64,000 bases of DNA from Ziziphus jujuba (lineage: Eukaryota; Streptophyta; Magnoliopsida; Rosales; Rhamnaceae). The notes under the pieces are model-generated. The model did not search any database. It saw only the letters and a program-made list of their open reading frames with translations, and was not told the DNA's origin. The first letter of the stretch is position 1; every line of letters starts with the position of its first letter. Location of the stretch: assembly GCF_031755915.1 (NCBI RefSeq), contig NC_083382.1, positions 1,736,001 through 1,800,000 of the forward strand, given 5' to 3'. A program made the translations under genes and the position numbers. Below are positions 47,961 through 61,013 of the stretch, one piece after another.

Positions 47961-49396
47961 GACAAGATTCAGAACTCCTGCATATCATTTCATGCCATGT
48001 GGATTACTTTCCACGTCATATTACTCTCTTTTCTCCCTCACAACCGGCTACTGGCTATTTCACTTGCCTTTCTCTTTCGTTTTCTTTTTCTTCTCTTTCT
48101 TTCCCAAAAGCCACACCTATGAACCCTTCTCTTTGCACAAAAAATCAGTGTCAAAAACCATATCTTCAATCTTTCAATAATGGCAAAATGGAACCTTGGG
48201 TTCAAGTTATTCATTCACAAAATAGCAAAACAGAATAAGCAAATGGACCCCAAATGAATTCGTTTTTTAAAAAAATTTGAAAAAAAAAAAAAAACTCCAA
48301 TAATAAACTCGTTTTTTAGGTTTAATTGATTATAATTTTTTATCCTAAATTATAATTTTTATTCCTTTGTTTTTTTGGGTAAAAATCACTATCATTTCTA
48401 GCAATGAAAGCCAACTGTGTACTAATGGAAAAAAGTATATATACATGCCAAAAGTTGTTCATGAGAGATGGGCCCACATTTTGTAACAAGCAGCCGAGGA
48501 GAAAGAGTAAAAAAGAACAATCTTTGCAATTTTTATTGATGAAGGGAGTTCGTGATTTCATAGTTTGGTGATAAAGGGACTTGGTGGTTTCAAGAAGAAA
48601 AATCTTCTGCTAGAGATTTGTTTTGTGAGGAAGAGGAGAAAAGAAGGAGAAGAAAGAAGAAAGAGGAAAGAGAAAGAGCCGGTTTTGACAGAGACGAGAG
48701 AGGGCTGATAAGTTATCTCACATAAAAATAATGCACATGCCACCAAAGGACATGTAGGAGTTTTGCGTACTGAGTACTCCACAAAAAGACTCAAATCAAC
48801 TGCAAATCATAAATCTAGAGAAGGAAATGACAGATTTATGACGATGCCATGTCCAATAATCCTGCTTGCTACACAAAACAGAGGCTGATCTCTCCAAATT
48901 CCAACTGAAACAGAGAAATCGTGTGGAAGGTAAGAAAGAAAATTATCTCAAAACCATGCAGACCGACCTTTTTGCTATGAGGATTCAAAGGACAAAGAAA
49001 ATCAAGACTTTTAGACTGAGCAATGAATTATCAATGGTAGAATAGAAGACCTCAGCTAAGATTGAAAAACAATATAACCATAAGACCAGAAGACTTAGCT
49101 TCTGAAATTTTCTTTGGCGTAAGATCATCCATACCCTTTTCTTTAGGGGGGGGAAAATCCTTTTTTTTAATCCATACCCTTTTCTTTAAAAAAAAAAAAA
49201 AAGAAAAGAAAAATCTTTTTTTTTTAACTACAATTATTATTATTTTTTGAGAAATGCTAGCAGTGCTCGCCCAATTCACTCACCCACTTCTTCTTTTAAC
49301 ACGTGTCGTTAACTTTTCCAAAATCATTATTGAATTTATATAAAAGATTACCCATTAATTTTGCAGCTTATTATCATATTGCCATTGGATCAAGCT

Positions 49397-49430
<34 letters not shown>

Positions 49431-49724
49431 TTTTCTCTTTTCTAACTTTTATCTCACATGCATTTTTCAAATATCATATAACATATTCAATTTAATTATA
49501 AATATTATATTCTTTTACATTATTTATAAACTATTTTAGTATCATTATATATTTTTTATATTATTTTACTATATTAATTATTTTATTTGTAAAAAATTAT
49601 ATTATAAATTAAATATATAATTACGTAATTCTATCGATATTTCCATCGATATCGATATTTTTTTCGATATCTCCATAAAATTATACTCTCGACATTTCTG
49701 TTGATACCAATATTTTCATCACTG
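47961..49724. other. Intergenic, no gene seen
   Basis: Contains long homopolymer runs (A at 48280-48294; T at 49400-49429) that create spurious Lys/Phe frames. 49628-49710 holds repeated CGATATTTCCATCGATATC-type sequence of unknown origin. Confidence 0.55.
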
Positions 49725-49729
49725 GTTGC

Positions 49730-51618
49730 TGTCACACCCCAAGTCTATATACTCAAAATGTGATAAAAATCATATTTATAACACTTAATGAAATTTATAA
49801 TGCGGAACATAAAAAGTCTCCAAACATTATTAATAAATAATATTTAAAAATATATCTCCAAACAAAATGAACCAAAATAAACCCCAACACCCAAAAGATC
49901 TTTCAAGCCAACTGATATAAAAATAAAACAACTAAACGCCATTATCCTATGCCAAATCCAGCTACCTTGAAACTATTGTGTACCTGAAATCATAATAATA
50001 AATAATGCGTATAAAACTCAGCAAGCTACTGGATTTTTTTATAAATATAAAATAAGAAAATACTTAAAATCATAACAAATAAAAATCCGAAAACAATCTT
50101 TAACAATATAAACATGATTTTCATATAAACTTTAATTGTTAAGCATTTAGTAGGGCTTTCCATAATATAATATTACCCGTCGGTAATCCGAAATCCGAAA
50201 TCCGAATAAACTCGTGTGTGAGGCATGCAACAAGTGGGGCAATAGAAAATTTAAAAACAAACACTCACACCCTAAGGTATGAGCCATACCCTTACTGTGA
50301 TCATCAATAGGTCCTCCCACATGAAACAATACTTCTAAACCCGAAGGTAAAGAACCATAAATCATTAGGAAATATCCTTACACGATTCATCTCAACATCC
50401 GAAAACATATCATAACATATTTATAAATGCCTACTAAATACCAACACCAAAGCAAAAACACATATATCAATAATCCAATAATTTCTTTGTACGATACATA
50501 TATATTTCATAAAACATAAACTTATAGAAAAACATAATAAATCAATAACATAAGTATATATTTCCCATGGTTTCAGTTTTAAAAAGTCTAGTAACTTACC
50601 TTGATCAGCAAAATCCACAAAAGATTAACAATCTATGAATAATACCAATAGTCTCTCATCAGTTTAAAACAGAACAATCATATATCATAAATATCTTTCG
50701 TATAAATCCCATAATCAAGCTCTTAAATTCAAACTAAATAAATAAGAGTTGATACCCATAAGATCATCATAGCCTAAGCCCCAAATCTTAAAAATATAAG
50801 CTTAGAACAAGATCAAATCACCAGAAGCCGAATAAAAACCTATTAATCCATAAACAGTCTCTCAGCAAGAAATTAATTCATTATTCAAACGATATCATCT
50901 AAGTCTGAAAAGTTATGGGGGTACTGTACATATGCATAAGTGACTGTGATTAAAACCATTTCATAAAATAATAATGAAAAACTATTCAAAACTCATTCAA
51001 AAATTAACAAAGAAATATTGAAACTATTAGATTTTCAGAAACCTTCAATTAATATTCAATTTTTTTCTCTTTCATGAAATTTTGTATGCATTTGAAATTT
51101 TACAGATTAAACTAGACACTTGCATATACTCATATAAAATTTTAAAAGCCAAACAAAGGTCAAAAACATGGTGAAATTAAATTTATTAACTAATTGACAG
51201 AAACTGTAAATAAGCATTTCATAGGGAAACCTGTCTATACAAAAAAAATTCATTAAAAATAAAATACTTTTCCAAAAGCAGTAATATCTTACAGATTTTA
51301 ACTATATATAGTAATAATGATATATAAAAATTATTAGGTCAAATAGAGATCAAAAACTATTTTAAATGGAATTTTATTCTTTACTAAACGGACCAGAAAA
51401 TAAATTCAGACAGCTAGATGTAGATAACTCAGAAAATCACCACGGCCAAAATATAAAGAATTTGGAGCTAATTATTTTTATAATAATATTAGACATATAT
51501 AGGATAAAGTATACAAATTTTCAGGCAAAAATAATTTCTTTTGGATCTATTTTGAAAATTTTCCATACAAACCATATTACAGTCGAACAGAAAAACTAGA
51601 CAGAATGCATAAATTCAT
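49730..51618 (-). repeat. 3' LTR, truncated at its inner side
   Basis: Matches 54001 to about 55872 with scattered substitutions and small indels. The remaining roughly 720 bp of the other LTR (55873-56596) has no counterpart here. Confidence 0.88.
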
Positions 51619-52223
51619 CACTGCTTCTACTTTACTAGGATCAACAGAAATTCCTTCTTTGGACACCACCCAAAATTCGCATTTCTTGAATTTTGCATAC
51701 AATTGGTTGGTTCTTAACACCTCTAACACCTTCCTTAAATGATCTTCATGTTGCTCACGAGTCTTTGAATAAACTAATATGTCGTCAATAAACACAATAA
51801 CAAATTTATCCAAGTAGTCTTTGAAAACTCGATTCATTAGATCCATAAAAATTGCAGGAGCATTAGTCAACCCGAATGGCATTACTAAAAACTGATAGTG
51901 ACCATATCATGTTCAAAAGGCTGACTTTGGAATGTCTTCCTTTTTGATACATAATTGAGGATACCCATATCGCAAGTCAATCTTTAAGAATACACAAGCT
52001 TCTTGTAGTTTGTCAAATAAATCTTCAATTCTTGGCAGTGGGTATTTATTATTTATAGTTACCTTGTTGAGCTCCCGATAATCAATGCATAACCTCATAG
52101 TCCCATCCTTCTTCTTAACGAATAACATTGGAGCTCCCCAAGGCGAAACACTTGGTCTAATGAACCCTTTTTCCAATAAATCCTGCAATTGCTCTTTCAC
52201 TCCTTAAGATCTGAAGGTGCCAT
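51619..52223 (-). pseudogene. Gypsy reverse transcriptase, partial
   Basis: Minus-strand RT region: [13 protein letters not shown], then [12 protein letters not shown], then M-P-F-G-L-T-N-A-P, then F-I-D-D-I-L-V-Y-S, with the catalytic Asp pair visible. Breaks: stop codons between about 51883 and 51912 and near 52201-52206. A short block is also missing after K-C-E-F-W. The frame runs off into LTR sequence at about 51618, so RNaseH and integrase are gone. Confidence 0.9.
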
Positions 52224-53054
52224 TCAATAAAGTGCTTTAGATATTGATCTTGTATCTGGTGCTAGATCGATCTTAAACTCTACCTCTCGCTCAGGTAGAA
52301 TTCCAGGCAATTCATCTGGAAAAACATTAGCGAACTCATTAACAATTTTTACATCAGATATTGTCAAGTCTTCCTTTGAAATATCCACAACACTAGCCAA
52401 GAAACCTACACAACCTTTTCTCAAACATCTTCGTGCTTGCAAAGCTGAAATTACTCGAGAAAAATGATATAGTTTAACATCTACAAATTTAAACTCATCT
52501 TCTCCTTCAGGTTGAAACACAACCTCCTTCTCAAGACATTTCACACTAGCATGATAAGCTGCCAGCCAATCCATGCCTAGAATTACATCAAATTCTTGCA
52601 TCTCCAAGATTATCAAATCCACAACTAGATCTCTATCATCAATACTAACAATGCAAGACTTCAAAACTTGACTAGCACACAATATCTCCCCAGAAGGGGT
52701 AGCTACACACATCTCACAATCCAATTTCATAAGTTTCAAATCAAGTTTACATGCAAAGCTACAAGATACAAAACAATGTGTCGAGCCAGAATCCATCAAT
52801 ACAAAAGCTGATTGTCCAAAAATAGGAATAGTACCTGCCACCATAGAAGGTGAAACCTCTGCATCATGTCTAATAAGCACGTAAACACATCCTTGAGTAA
52901 GTTGGTCCCTTTTAACCTTTTGAGTTGCATTCCCAACGTTAGGGCAATTCTTGAAGAGATGTCCATGCTTTCCACACTTGAAACATGCACCAGTCTTCCT
53001 ATAACATTCACCTGGGTGTTTCTTTCTGCAAGTCTCACATGTAGGATATTCCAT
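52224..53054 (-). pseudogene. Gypsy zinc knuckle and protease region
   Basis: A 276-aa open stretch. It starts with two Cys/His-rich motifs, including C-F-K-C-G-K-H-G-H-L-F-K-N-C (CCHC knuckle, nucleic-acid binding). An aspartic protease follows with active site L-M-D-S-G-S-T-H-C-F-V-S, then I-L-G-M-D-W-L. The pre-RT linker F-P-D-E-L-P-G comes near its end. The frame closes at a stop before RT. Confidence 0.9.
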
Positions 53055-53823
53055 CTTTCCAAACTGTTCATTCTTTACTTTCTTTAGGTCTCCTCTTCTC
53101 CCATCAGATCTCTATTTGATGTTCTTATCGTAAGTCTCTTTCCGTGATGGGCTTCTACCTCGCTTTTTAGACTCAGCTTTCATAGACATCTCATCATCAT
53201 TCTCTAATATCTGGGCTCTCTGAAGAACCTCACCATAAGTTTGCAACCGCAGCACTGAAATTGGCCTTCTTAACCCATCCATAAGGCCTCTCTCAAATTT
53301 TTGAGCCTTTCTTTCATCAGTATCAACAAGATGAGGTGCATATCTGAAAAGTTCATCAAACTTCCTCTCATACTGGGCTAATGTCATCTTACCTTGCTTT
53401 AACCTTGAATCTAACCAAAGTAATTGGGTTCCTTTGCACATCCCAAGCTCTACTAATCATCTCCCACCAATGGCTAGCACCTTGCTTCAACATGTAAACA
53501 GCACATGTGACCTTCTGTGCATCAGTGCACTCCATAAAATTCAAAATTTTCTCTCTCTCTGATCCAATCTTCAGCTACCAAAGGGTTAGTTGATCCTTCA
53601 AAAAATGGTGGTTGCAACTTTCGAAATTGCTCAACAATAGTTGCATTGCCAGCACGAGGTTGTGTTCAACTGCATTTGTCATTGCCTGCATAAAGTTCTG
53701 AAACAAGGCCATAAAATCATTTGCTTAAGGTGCCTGTGCATTTCCTTGTGGCGGAGGTGCATTCTCTTGATTAACATCCGAAACATTTCCAAGATTGTTA
53801 ATGTCTATTCTAAAAGGAGGCAT
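53055..53823 (-). pseudogene. gag: Gypsy gag, degraded
   Basis: Probable start ATG at 53823. Retrotransposon gag landmarks on the minus strand: F-E-G-S-T-N-P-L-V-A-E-D-W, then A-S-H-W-W, then M-T-L-A-Q-Y-E-R-K-F-D-E-L, then L-M-D-G-L-R-R-P-I. Breaks: a TAA near 53726, frame changes at about 53560 and 53440, and a stop just before the zinc-knuckle frame near 53115. Confidence 0.85.
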
Positions 53824-53984
53824 ACTACAAAATAAAGCATATATATATAGAAAGATAAGCATAAATTTCCTAAGCATAAATTTCCTAAGATCATAAAATA
53901 AATAGATAGTCCTATGAATTTGGCATTTAATTTATTGTCTCTAAAGCTCTATCTAATTGTCTACAAGACCCTATATAAACCTTA

Positions 53985-53996
53985 GATCTGATATCA
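53985..53996 (-). promoter_or_regulatory. Degenerate primer-binding site
   Basis: Minus strand TGATATCAGATC, four bases inside the 5' LTR. It matches the initiator tRNA-Met site TGGTATCAGAGC at 10 of 12 positions. Confidence 0.75.
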
Positions 53997-54000
53997 AAAC

Positions 54001-56550
54001 TGTCACACCCCAAGCCTATATACTCGAAATGTAATAAAAGTCATACTTATAACACTTAATAAAACTTATAATGCGGAACATAAAAAATCTCCAAACATCG
54101 TTAATAAATAATATCTAAAAAAAATATCTCCAAAGAAAATAAACCAAAATAAACTCCTACACCCAAAAGGTCTTTCAAGCCAACTGATATAAAAATAAAA
54201 CAACTAAACGCCATTATGCTATGCCAAATCCAGCTACCTCGAAACTATGGTGCACTTGAAACCATAACAATAAATAATGAGTATACAACTCAGCAAGCTA
54301 CTGGATTTTTTATAAATATAAAATAAGAAAATACTTAAAATCATAACAAATAAATATCCGAAAACAATCTTTAACAATACAAACATGATTTTCATATAAA
54401 TTCTAATTGTTAAGTACTTAGTAGAACTTTCCATAACATAATATTACCTGTTGGTAATCCGAAATCCAAAATCCAAATAAACTCATGTGTGAGGCATGTA
54501 ACAACTGGGAAAACATAAATTTTAAAAACAAACACTCATACCCGAAAGTATGACCCATACCCCTACTGTGATCATCAATAGGTCCTCCCACATGAAATAA
54601 TACGTCCAAATTCGAAATTAAAGAACCATAAATCATTAGAAAATATCCTTACACGATTCATCTCAACATCCGAAAATAGATCATAACATATCCATAAATG
54701 CCTGCTAAATACCAACAACCAGAGCAAAAACAAATATATAAATAATTCAATTATTTCTTTGTACAATACATATATATTTTATAAAACATAAACTTATAAG
54801 AAAACATAACAAATCAATAACATAAGTACATATTTGCTATAGTTTCAGTTTTAAAAAGTCCAGTAACTTATCTTGAGCAACAAAATCCACAAAAGATTAA
54901 CAACCTATGAATAATATCAATAGTCTCTCATCAGTATAAAATAGAACCATCATATATCATAAATATCTTTCGTATAAATCCCATAATCGAGCTCTTAAAT
55001 TCGAACTAAATGAATAAGAGTTGAAACCCATAAGATCATCATAGCCTAAGTCCCAAATCTTAAAATCATAAGCTTAGAACAAGATCAATTCACCAGAAGC
55101 CGAATAAAAACCTATTAATCCATAAACAGTTTCTCAACAAGAAATTAATTCCTTATTCAAACGATAGTTATGGGGGTCCTGTACACATGCATAAGTGATT
55201 GTGATTAAAACCATTTCATAAAATAATAATGAAAAACTATTCAAAACTCATTCAAAAATTAACAAAGAAATATTGAAACTATTAGATTTTCAGAAACCTT
55301 CAATTAATATTCAATTTGTTTATCTTTCATGAAATTTTGTATGCATTTGAAATTTTACAGATTAAAACTAGACACTTGCATGTACTCATAAAATTTTAAA
55401 AACCAAACAAATGTCGAAAACATGGTCAAATTAAATTTATTAACTAATTGACAGAAACTGTAAATAAGCATTTCATAGGGAAACCTGTCTATACAAAAAA
55501 AAATCATTAAAAATAAAATACCTTTCGAAAAGTAGTAATATTTTACAGATTTTAACTATATATAGGAATAATGATATATAAAAATTATTAGGTCAAATAG
55601 AGATCGAAAACTATTTTAAATTGAATTTTATTCTTTACTAAATGTACCAGAAAATATATTCAGACAGCTGGATGTAGATAACTCAGAAAATCACCACGTT
55701 CAAAATATAAATAATTTGGAGCTAAGTATTTTTATAATAATATTAGACATATATATCATAAAATATACAAAGTTTCAGGCAAAAATAATTTCGTTTGGAT
55801 CTGTTTTGAAATTTTTCCATACAAACCATATTATAGTCGAACGGAAAAACCAGACAGAATGCATAAATTCAGAATTTCGTAATAAATTGAAAACAGATCC
55901 AAATTGCCCCAAATAAATTTCTACAGATTCATAAACATATATATTTTCATCCATAAAAATTTTAATGCCAAAATAAACCTTCAAATATTTTAAAGAAATT
56001 CAAACAATCACTCTGTACAGATCCCAAATAAATTTCAGATTAGGTTTCAACAACTCTTCAATTCAACCTTAATCAATACTTCTATAATCCAAAAACTTCT
56101 GAAATAATATCATATAACAGAAACAGATCAGAAAACCAACCTTGATCACTTGAAAGATTTAGGATCTTCCTTCCTATGCTAAAAAATTTGTTCAGAAATT
56201 TTAAAATATCCAAAAATACTGGATCCCTAACAACCTTAATGGAAAACCAAAATCTTAAATTAAGATCAAGAGCCCTTAATATTAACCCTAATAGCTTTTA
56301 GGTCTAGAAGAAGAAGAAGAAAAGAAGAAGGAGACTTACCCGATATCATAGTGGCACAAAATTGAAAATAACGTAAAAGTAAAATGCATTTTTCTTTCCT
56401 TTTTATAAAACCAAAAATAGAATAAATACTTTTTTTTTAATTTCCGAATAAAATTGAAATATACTTATAACCAAGCCTATTAGGATAAAAACTCTTTTTT
56501 TTTTCTTTAAAAAATAAATAGTTATAAAACCTTTTCCTTTTTTTTTTCTT

Positions 56551-56581
<31 letters not shown>

Positions 56582-56596
56582 TACTCGTATATTACA
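54001..56596 (-). repeat. 5' LTR of the minus-strand Gypsy element
   Basis: 2596 bp, plus-strand ends TGTCACACCCC and TATTACA. Contains T/A tracts and a (TA)n run at 56553-56580 near its outer end. Confidence 0.88.
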
Positions 56597-56601
56597 GTTG
56601 C

Positions 56602-57744
56602 GGTCATAACATAACGTGTGCTGATGCCAGTATAATGAAGTCAGGATAGCCAGTGCTATGCTTCCAATCATAGCACCTAATTTTATTGAAGGAAATAAAG
56701 ATAAAATAGGACCCCGACATATCATCAACATGGTGTTTTTTTTTTTTTTTTTTTTGAAGAACCTATGAAAAAGTGGCTCCATGTTAAGAAATTCAATGCA
56801 AGCACAAACCAATGTTCCCTCCTCACATGTAGATTTGAAATAATAGTACATAAAGATGGTCTTATACGTGCAGAACAATAAATTACCAAAAATGGGAGTA
56901 AAAATTTTGAATACAACACAGAAAGATGACCAAATCAAATACATGGTGAATTATAAATCTATCCTAAAAGATTAAGATGATAGGAATTGAGGCTAATTGT
57001 AAATATCAAGTTAACATGGACATTAATACACATATAATACTAAAAATTGAGAGATTTAAAAGTGGAACAACCGTGTAAATCCAATCAGCAAAACACATCT
57101 AACAATCCCTCACATATAGGCATGCTTAATAACCAGAAATAACATTGAGCTGACATGTGCTGACAATAAATTAAGATTTGAACAGAAAACCACGGAGATA
57201 ACTTTAAATTCTAATACGACATTAAGTTGCCACCGGCGTCCTAAAGTTTAAAATTTTAAGAAAAATGACCCAACCACCTAAACTAAGCCAACATAAACAC
57301 AAAAATAGAATAACAGTAAATTAAAATCCAAATCAGGAGAGTATTTGCAATAGTTGAGCAGCTACGCATGGGAACCATCATCCACAAAATGTCCTCCTTA
57401 CTAACCAATTGATGAAATTTTGTCCTGAAGGGGATGATTCACTTGAGAGGTCTTCTAGGAGCAGTTCCAGCAAATTAGTGGAACAAAATAAAACCTGCAT
57501 GATATGCATCACAAGGTATAAATATGAACAGTAGAAGAACTTGCAGCGCATGTCCGATGTAATCATGTGATTTTTATTTCGTACTTTTGATAAAAGCATG
57601 AAATCCTGTGATATAAACTTCTATGGATTTCTGAGCATTACTTTAGTGATCATAATATGATATGAAAAATATATATCATTAAAGATAGTGTGAAGACTTT
57701 TTTTTTTTTTTTTTTTGGATAAAATATTAAGATCATGTGAAGAC
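56602..57744. other. Segment X, copy 2
   Basis: Matches 17060-17599 joined to 20807-21261 and 24269-24390 without their LTR insertions. Minus-strand exon-like stretches: about 56640-56735, with a hydrophobic frame containing A-M-I-G-S-I-A-L-A-I-L; and about 57410-57500 after ATCATGCAG, encoding V-L-F-C-S-T-N-L-L-E-L-L-L-E-D-L, open where copy 1 has a stop. From the GTGATCATAA near 57650 it jumps to sequence equivalent to 30666, so about 500 bp is missing relative to copy 3. No gene named. Confidence 0.5.
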
Positions 57745-60700
57745 TGTAACACCCCATCCCGAAGTACACCGGAAATTTCTAAAATTTGACCAAGGTTGAC
57801 CGGGTTTGACAGTCGTTGACCGAGAAGGGATCAAATGTTGACTTTTTGCTCCCGATGGAATTTCACATTGACAGAGGTATCGTTAAAAAGTACACGTTGT
57901 CACGAGTCCATAGACTAGTAGTACATTGAAAACGGAGCTACGGTTTGAAAGTTATGAGCAAAACAAGTTGAGGTCCAAACTATCCAAGGGGTACCGGAGT
58001 TGACTTTTTGTTCATGCAAAGTTGAGCTTTGACTCATGCACAGTTGTGAAGTAATCGTCAATACGAGTTTATAGACTAGCGGCATATCCGATTTGGACAT
58101 GTGGTTTGAAAGTTACGGAGCTGTGAGGTTTTTCCGAGATAGCATTTACTATTCATGGATCTGTATGTGTGTGAACAGTGGTGCCACACGTCAAAAAAAT
58201 GGACCCACCCGTGAGTGCACAGTGGCACCCATGGTCGTTTTGACTGGCTGAGAAAGGGAGGGAGGAGAGAGAAGGAGAAGGAGGAGAGAGAGAGAGAGAG
58301 AGAGAGAGCTAGAGAGAGAAACCCAACCGACCAACCGCCGTTCACCCATTTCTGGCCACCAGAATAGTATAGGCGCCACTCTAGCTTGAAGCCCACCTGA
58401 AAATCGACTGGCCAGCCAAACCCAGATTACTTCAAATCCAGATTTCTCCCTATTCCGACCTTCGTTTGCCTCACCGCCGGTCCCGTCGGATGCGCCGCCA
58501 GCGGTGGTGGATTCTGGTGACCATGCCGGCTCATCGGAAAACCCAATTCCGGTGAGTTTCCGATCATCCCACCTATCCTTCCCCACTAATTCAACCTCCC
58601 TAAACCCAAATCCGAGGTCATTTTCCTCCAATCCGCGACAGATTGAGAGAATCGAGGACTTGAGTTGCGAGAGATTCCTGGTGACATCCCGGCCACCACG
58701 GGTCCGATCTCCGAGAGGTAAGCCTCAATCCGCGATCCTCGTTTCATAAGCTTTGTTTCTGTATATTACTCACAAATTTTGGTTAATGTTTGTGTTAAAC
58801 CCCCCCGGATACCGGGTATTATTTATCCTAATAAAATATTAATTTATTTGACATTGTGTAATATTGTTGTTTTAGGAGCACGTGTGCATCGTGGAATTGA
58901 TCCCATAGAAGATCTTGGGATGTTAAAATATATATATTTTGTGTTAATTTGGTTATTTGAAAAATATGTTTGATGTGTTGAATATTTAGTAAATTTATAT
59001 TTGGAATTTTGATGCCAAAATTGAATGGAATTAAATATTTGTACATTATAAAATATTTTGGTTTTAAGGAATTTAAGATTCTGGTAATTATTAAAAAATT
59101 TCATTGTTGGAATATTTCGTAATGGAATATTTCAAAAATATGTTTATGTGTTTAATATTATGAGAATTTCTATCTAGAATTGTATTGCCAATTTATAATG
59201 TTTTTAATATATGTTTTGGTGCCAAAAGAATATATTTGGGAATTTAAAGAAATTGTGGTTTTGATTTATTTTAATTATTGCTATGGTTATTATTCAATTA
59301 TTGTGCACAGTTATATGAATTCATTATATATGGAATTTATGTGGTTTTCATATTACTGATTTAAATTGATTTTTGAGAAATTGAGAAAAATATGAATTTA
59401 AATTATTATGTTTTAAAAATATTTATGCATTGAAATATTAATGGCTTGACCTTATGCCAATGAAAAATTTGTATATTCAAATTGATGGATTTGAACTTGA
59501 TGGATTTTAAAGTGATGGATTTATGATGAGGATTGAAGAAAAATGTGGGAATGTGAGTTTGAAAAATGGTATAATTTCCACGGTGAATTTTGGAAAAAAT
59601 TGTGTATTTTAATAATAAAATTGGTTATTTGTTTTAGACACACTCATACAGTACTGGTGTTCTGTACTGTATATGTGGATGAGTACACAAGTTATAATGT
59701 CTCCCGTGAGTTGCGATCGGACCGAGGGCAGACAAGTTTTATCTAGTGCACATAAGCTGCCCCCCTCCATGGCCGAGTTGACGGTTTAAGCAGTGGAGCT
59801 ATTGGGACGCTAAAGCGACCGTATGCAAGTTTCTTTCTTTAACCTCCCACCAAATGGTGCTCGGGACGCTGGGTATCATAGAGCATCACTGGTATATAGT
59901 GTGGTGCGTCAAGTTATTTTCTCGATACGAATTTCAAACCAAGATGCTTTAAAAGCGTATTTAAATTAAATGTATTTAATTTGTTTTATCATCTATTTCC
60001 AATTAGTATTTTCTAAAATATAATTATTCATATTTTATGTCACTTATTTTAAATCAATGTTTTTAAAATGCATCTTGCCGTATTTTTATTATATAGATTG
60101 GTTGAATATTTTAAAATGAATTTTTATAATATTTTTATCACTTATTTTAAAGGATTGTTTGTAATTATTTAAATTATATTTTTGATACTGTTTATTTTAG
60201 TTTATTAAATCAAATTTTATAAATTATATATTGAATTTCACTTTTATGTTATATTTCTTTAATGCAAGTATCCTGAATTTATTTTATTATATTTCATTAT
60301 ATTTTATTCGTATTTGGATTATTTAAATTTTATTAAATTAATTATTACTTGATTTTTGGGGCATAAAAGATTGGATTTTGCGAAAATGTTTTAAAAGGGG
60401 AACCTTTCCAACGGAATGAATGGTGGGGGCTTTGAGAGAAAATATTATTTTCAATTAATTATTATTTATTTACTTATTTATTCTTAATTAATCAAATGTA
60501 CTATAATTATCATTACTATTATAATTGTACAGTAAATAGGGTCACTCACTAAGATGATTAGCATCTCATATTTTTAAATTCCATTCACCTAGGTACAAGG
60601 ATTGGTAGACGTTCGTCCGGAGCGAGCTTAATCTTCGTTGCTGTCGTATTTCGAGGAGTTCTTTTTATTTTCATTTATTTCTATGGTAATATTTCTTTCA

Positions 60701-61013
60701 TCCTTGTTGTATAACTTCCATACTTAATTGTACTCTATGAAGCTCTGTATACTGTCTTGGACATTTATTTATTAATTATGCACTGGTTTCCTATTATTCA
60801 TTTGGAGTGCTGCAAATTTGTGGAATTAAATTGTAGTAATGTGGGAGGAATAAGGTGGTGTATATAGAAGTGTATTTTTAGTGCAGGAAAATTGTGATAA
60901 GTCCAACCTTTAGGGAAGGTTCTACCAGATTTTGATTGGAGGATCCAGTAGGGTTTTCCTAGGATCAGGGCTTGTCTAGGGTTCCGATGAGTAATTTTAG
61001 ACGGGTCTTGACA
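57745..61013 (+). mobile_element. Solo LTR, family 1 (3.3 kb), perfect TSD
   Basis: Starts TGTAACACCCCATCCC and ends GGGTCTTGACA. Flanked by identical AAGAC (57740-57744 and 61014-61018). Segment X copy 3 has the uninterrupted site at 30750-30754. Contains a (GA)n run at 58282-58306. No internal region or partner. Confidence 0.93.

Larger units (their letters stand above)
49730..56596 (-). mobile_element. Ty3/Gypsy LTR retrotransposon, minus orientation, deleted
   Basis: Flanked by perfect 5-bp repeats GTTGC (49725-49729 and 56597-56601). Both LTRs begin on the plus strand with TGTCACACCCCAAG (49730 and 54001). The full LTR is 54001-56596. The left copy stops being similar at about 51618, where it joins directly into reverse transcriptase sequence. 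Internal minus-strand order is gag, zinc knuckle, protease, RT, the order of Ty3/Gypsy. RNaseH, integrase, the polypurine tract and the outer part of the 3' LTR are missing, as if removed by one deletion. Gag and RT style suggest a Tekay/Del-like chromovirus (inference; the chromodomain itself is absent). Confidence 0.92.

Noticed and set aside
49303..49539. Phe-rich 78-aa frame
   Set aside because: Produced by a T homopolymer; no other coding sign.
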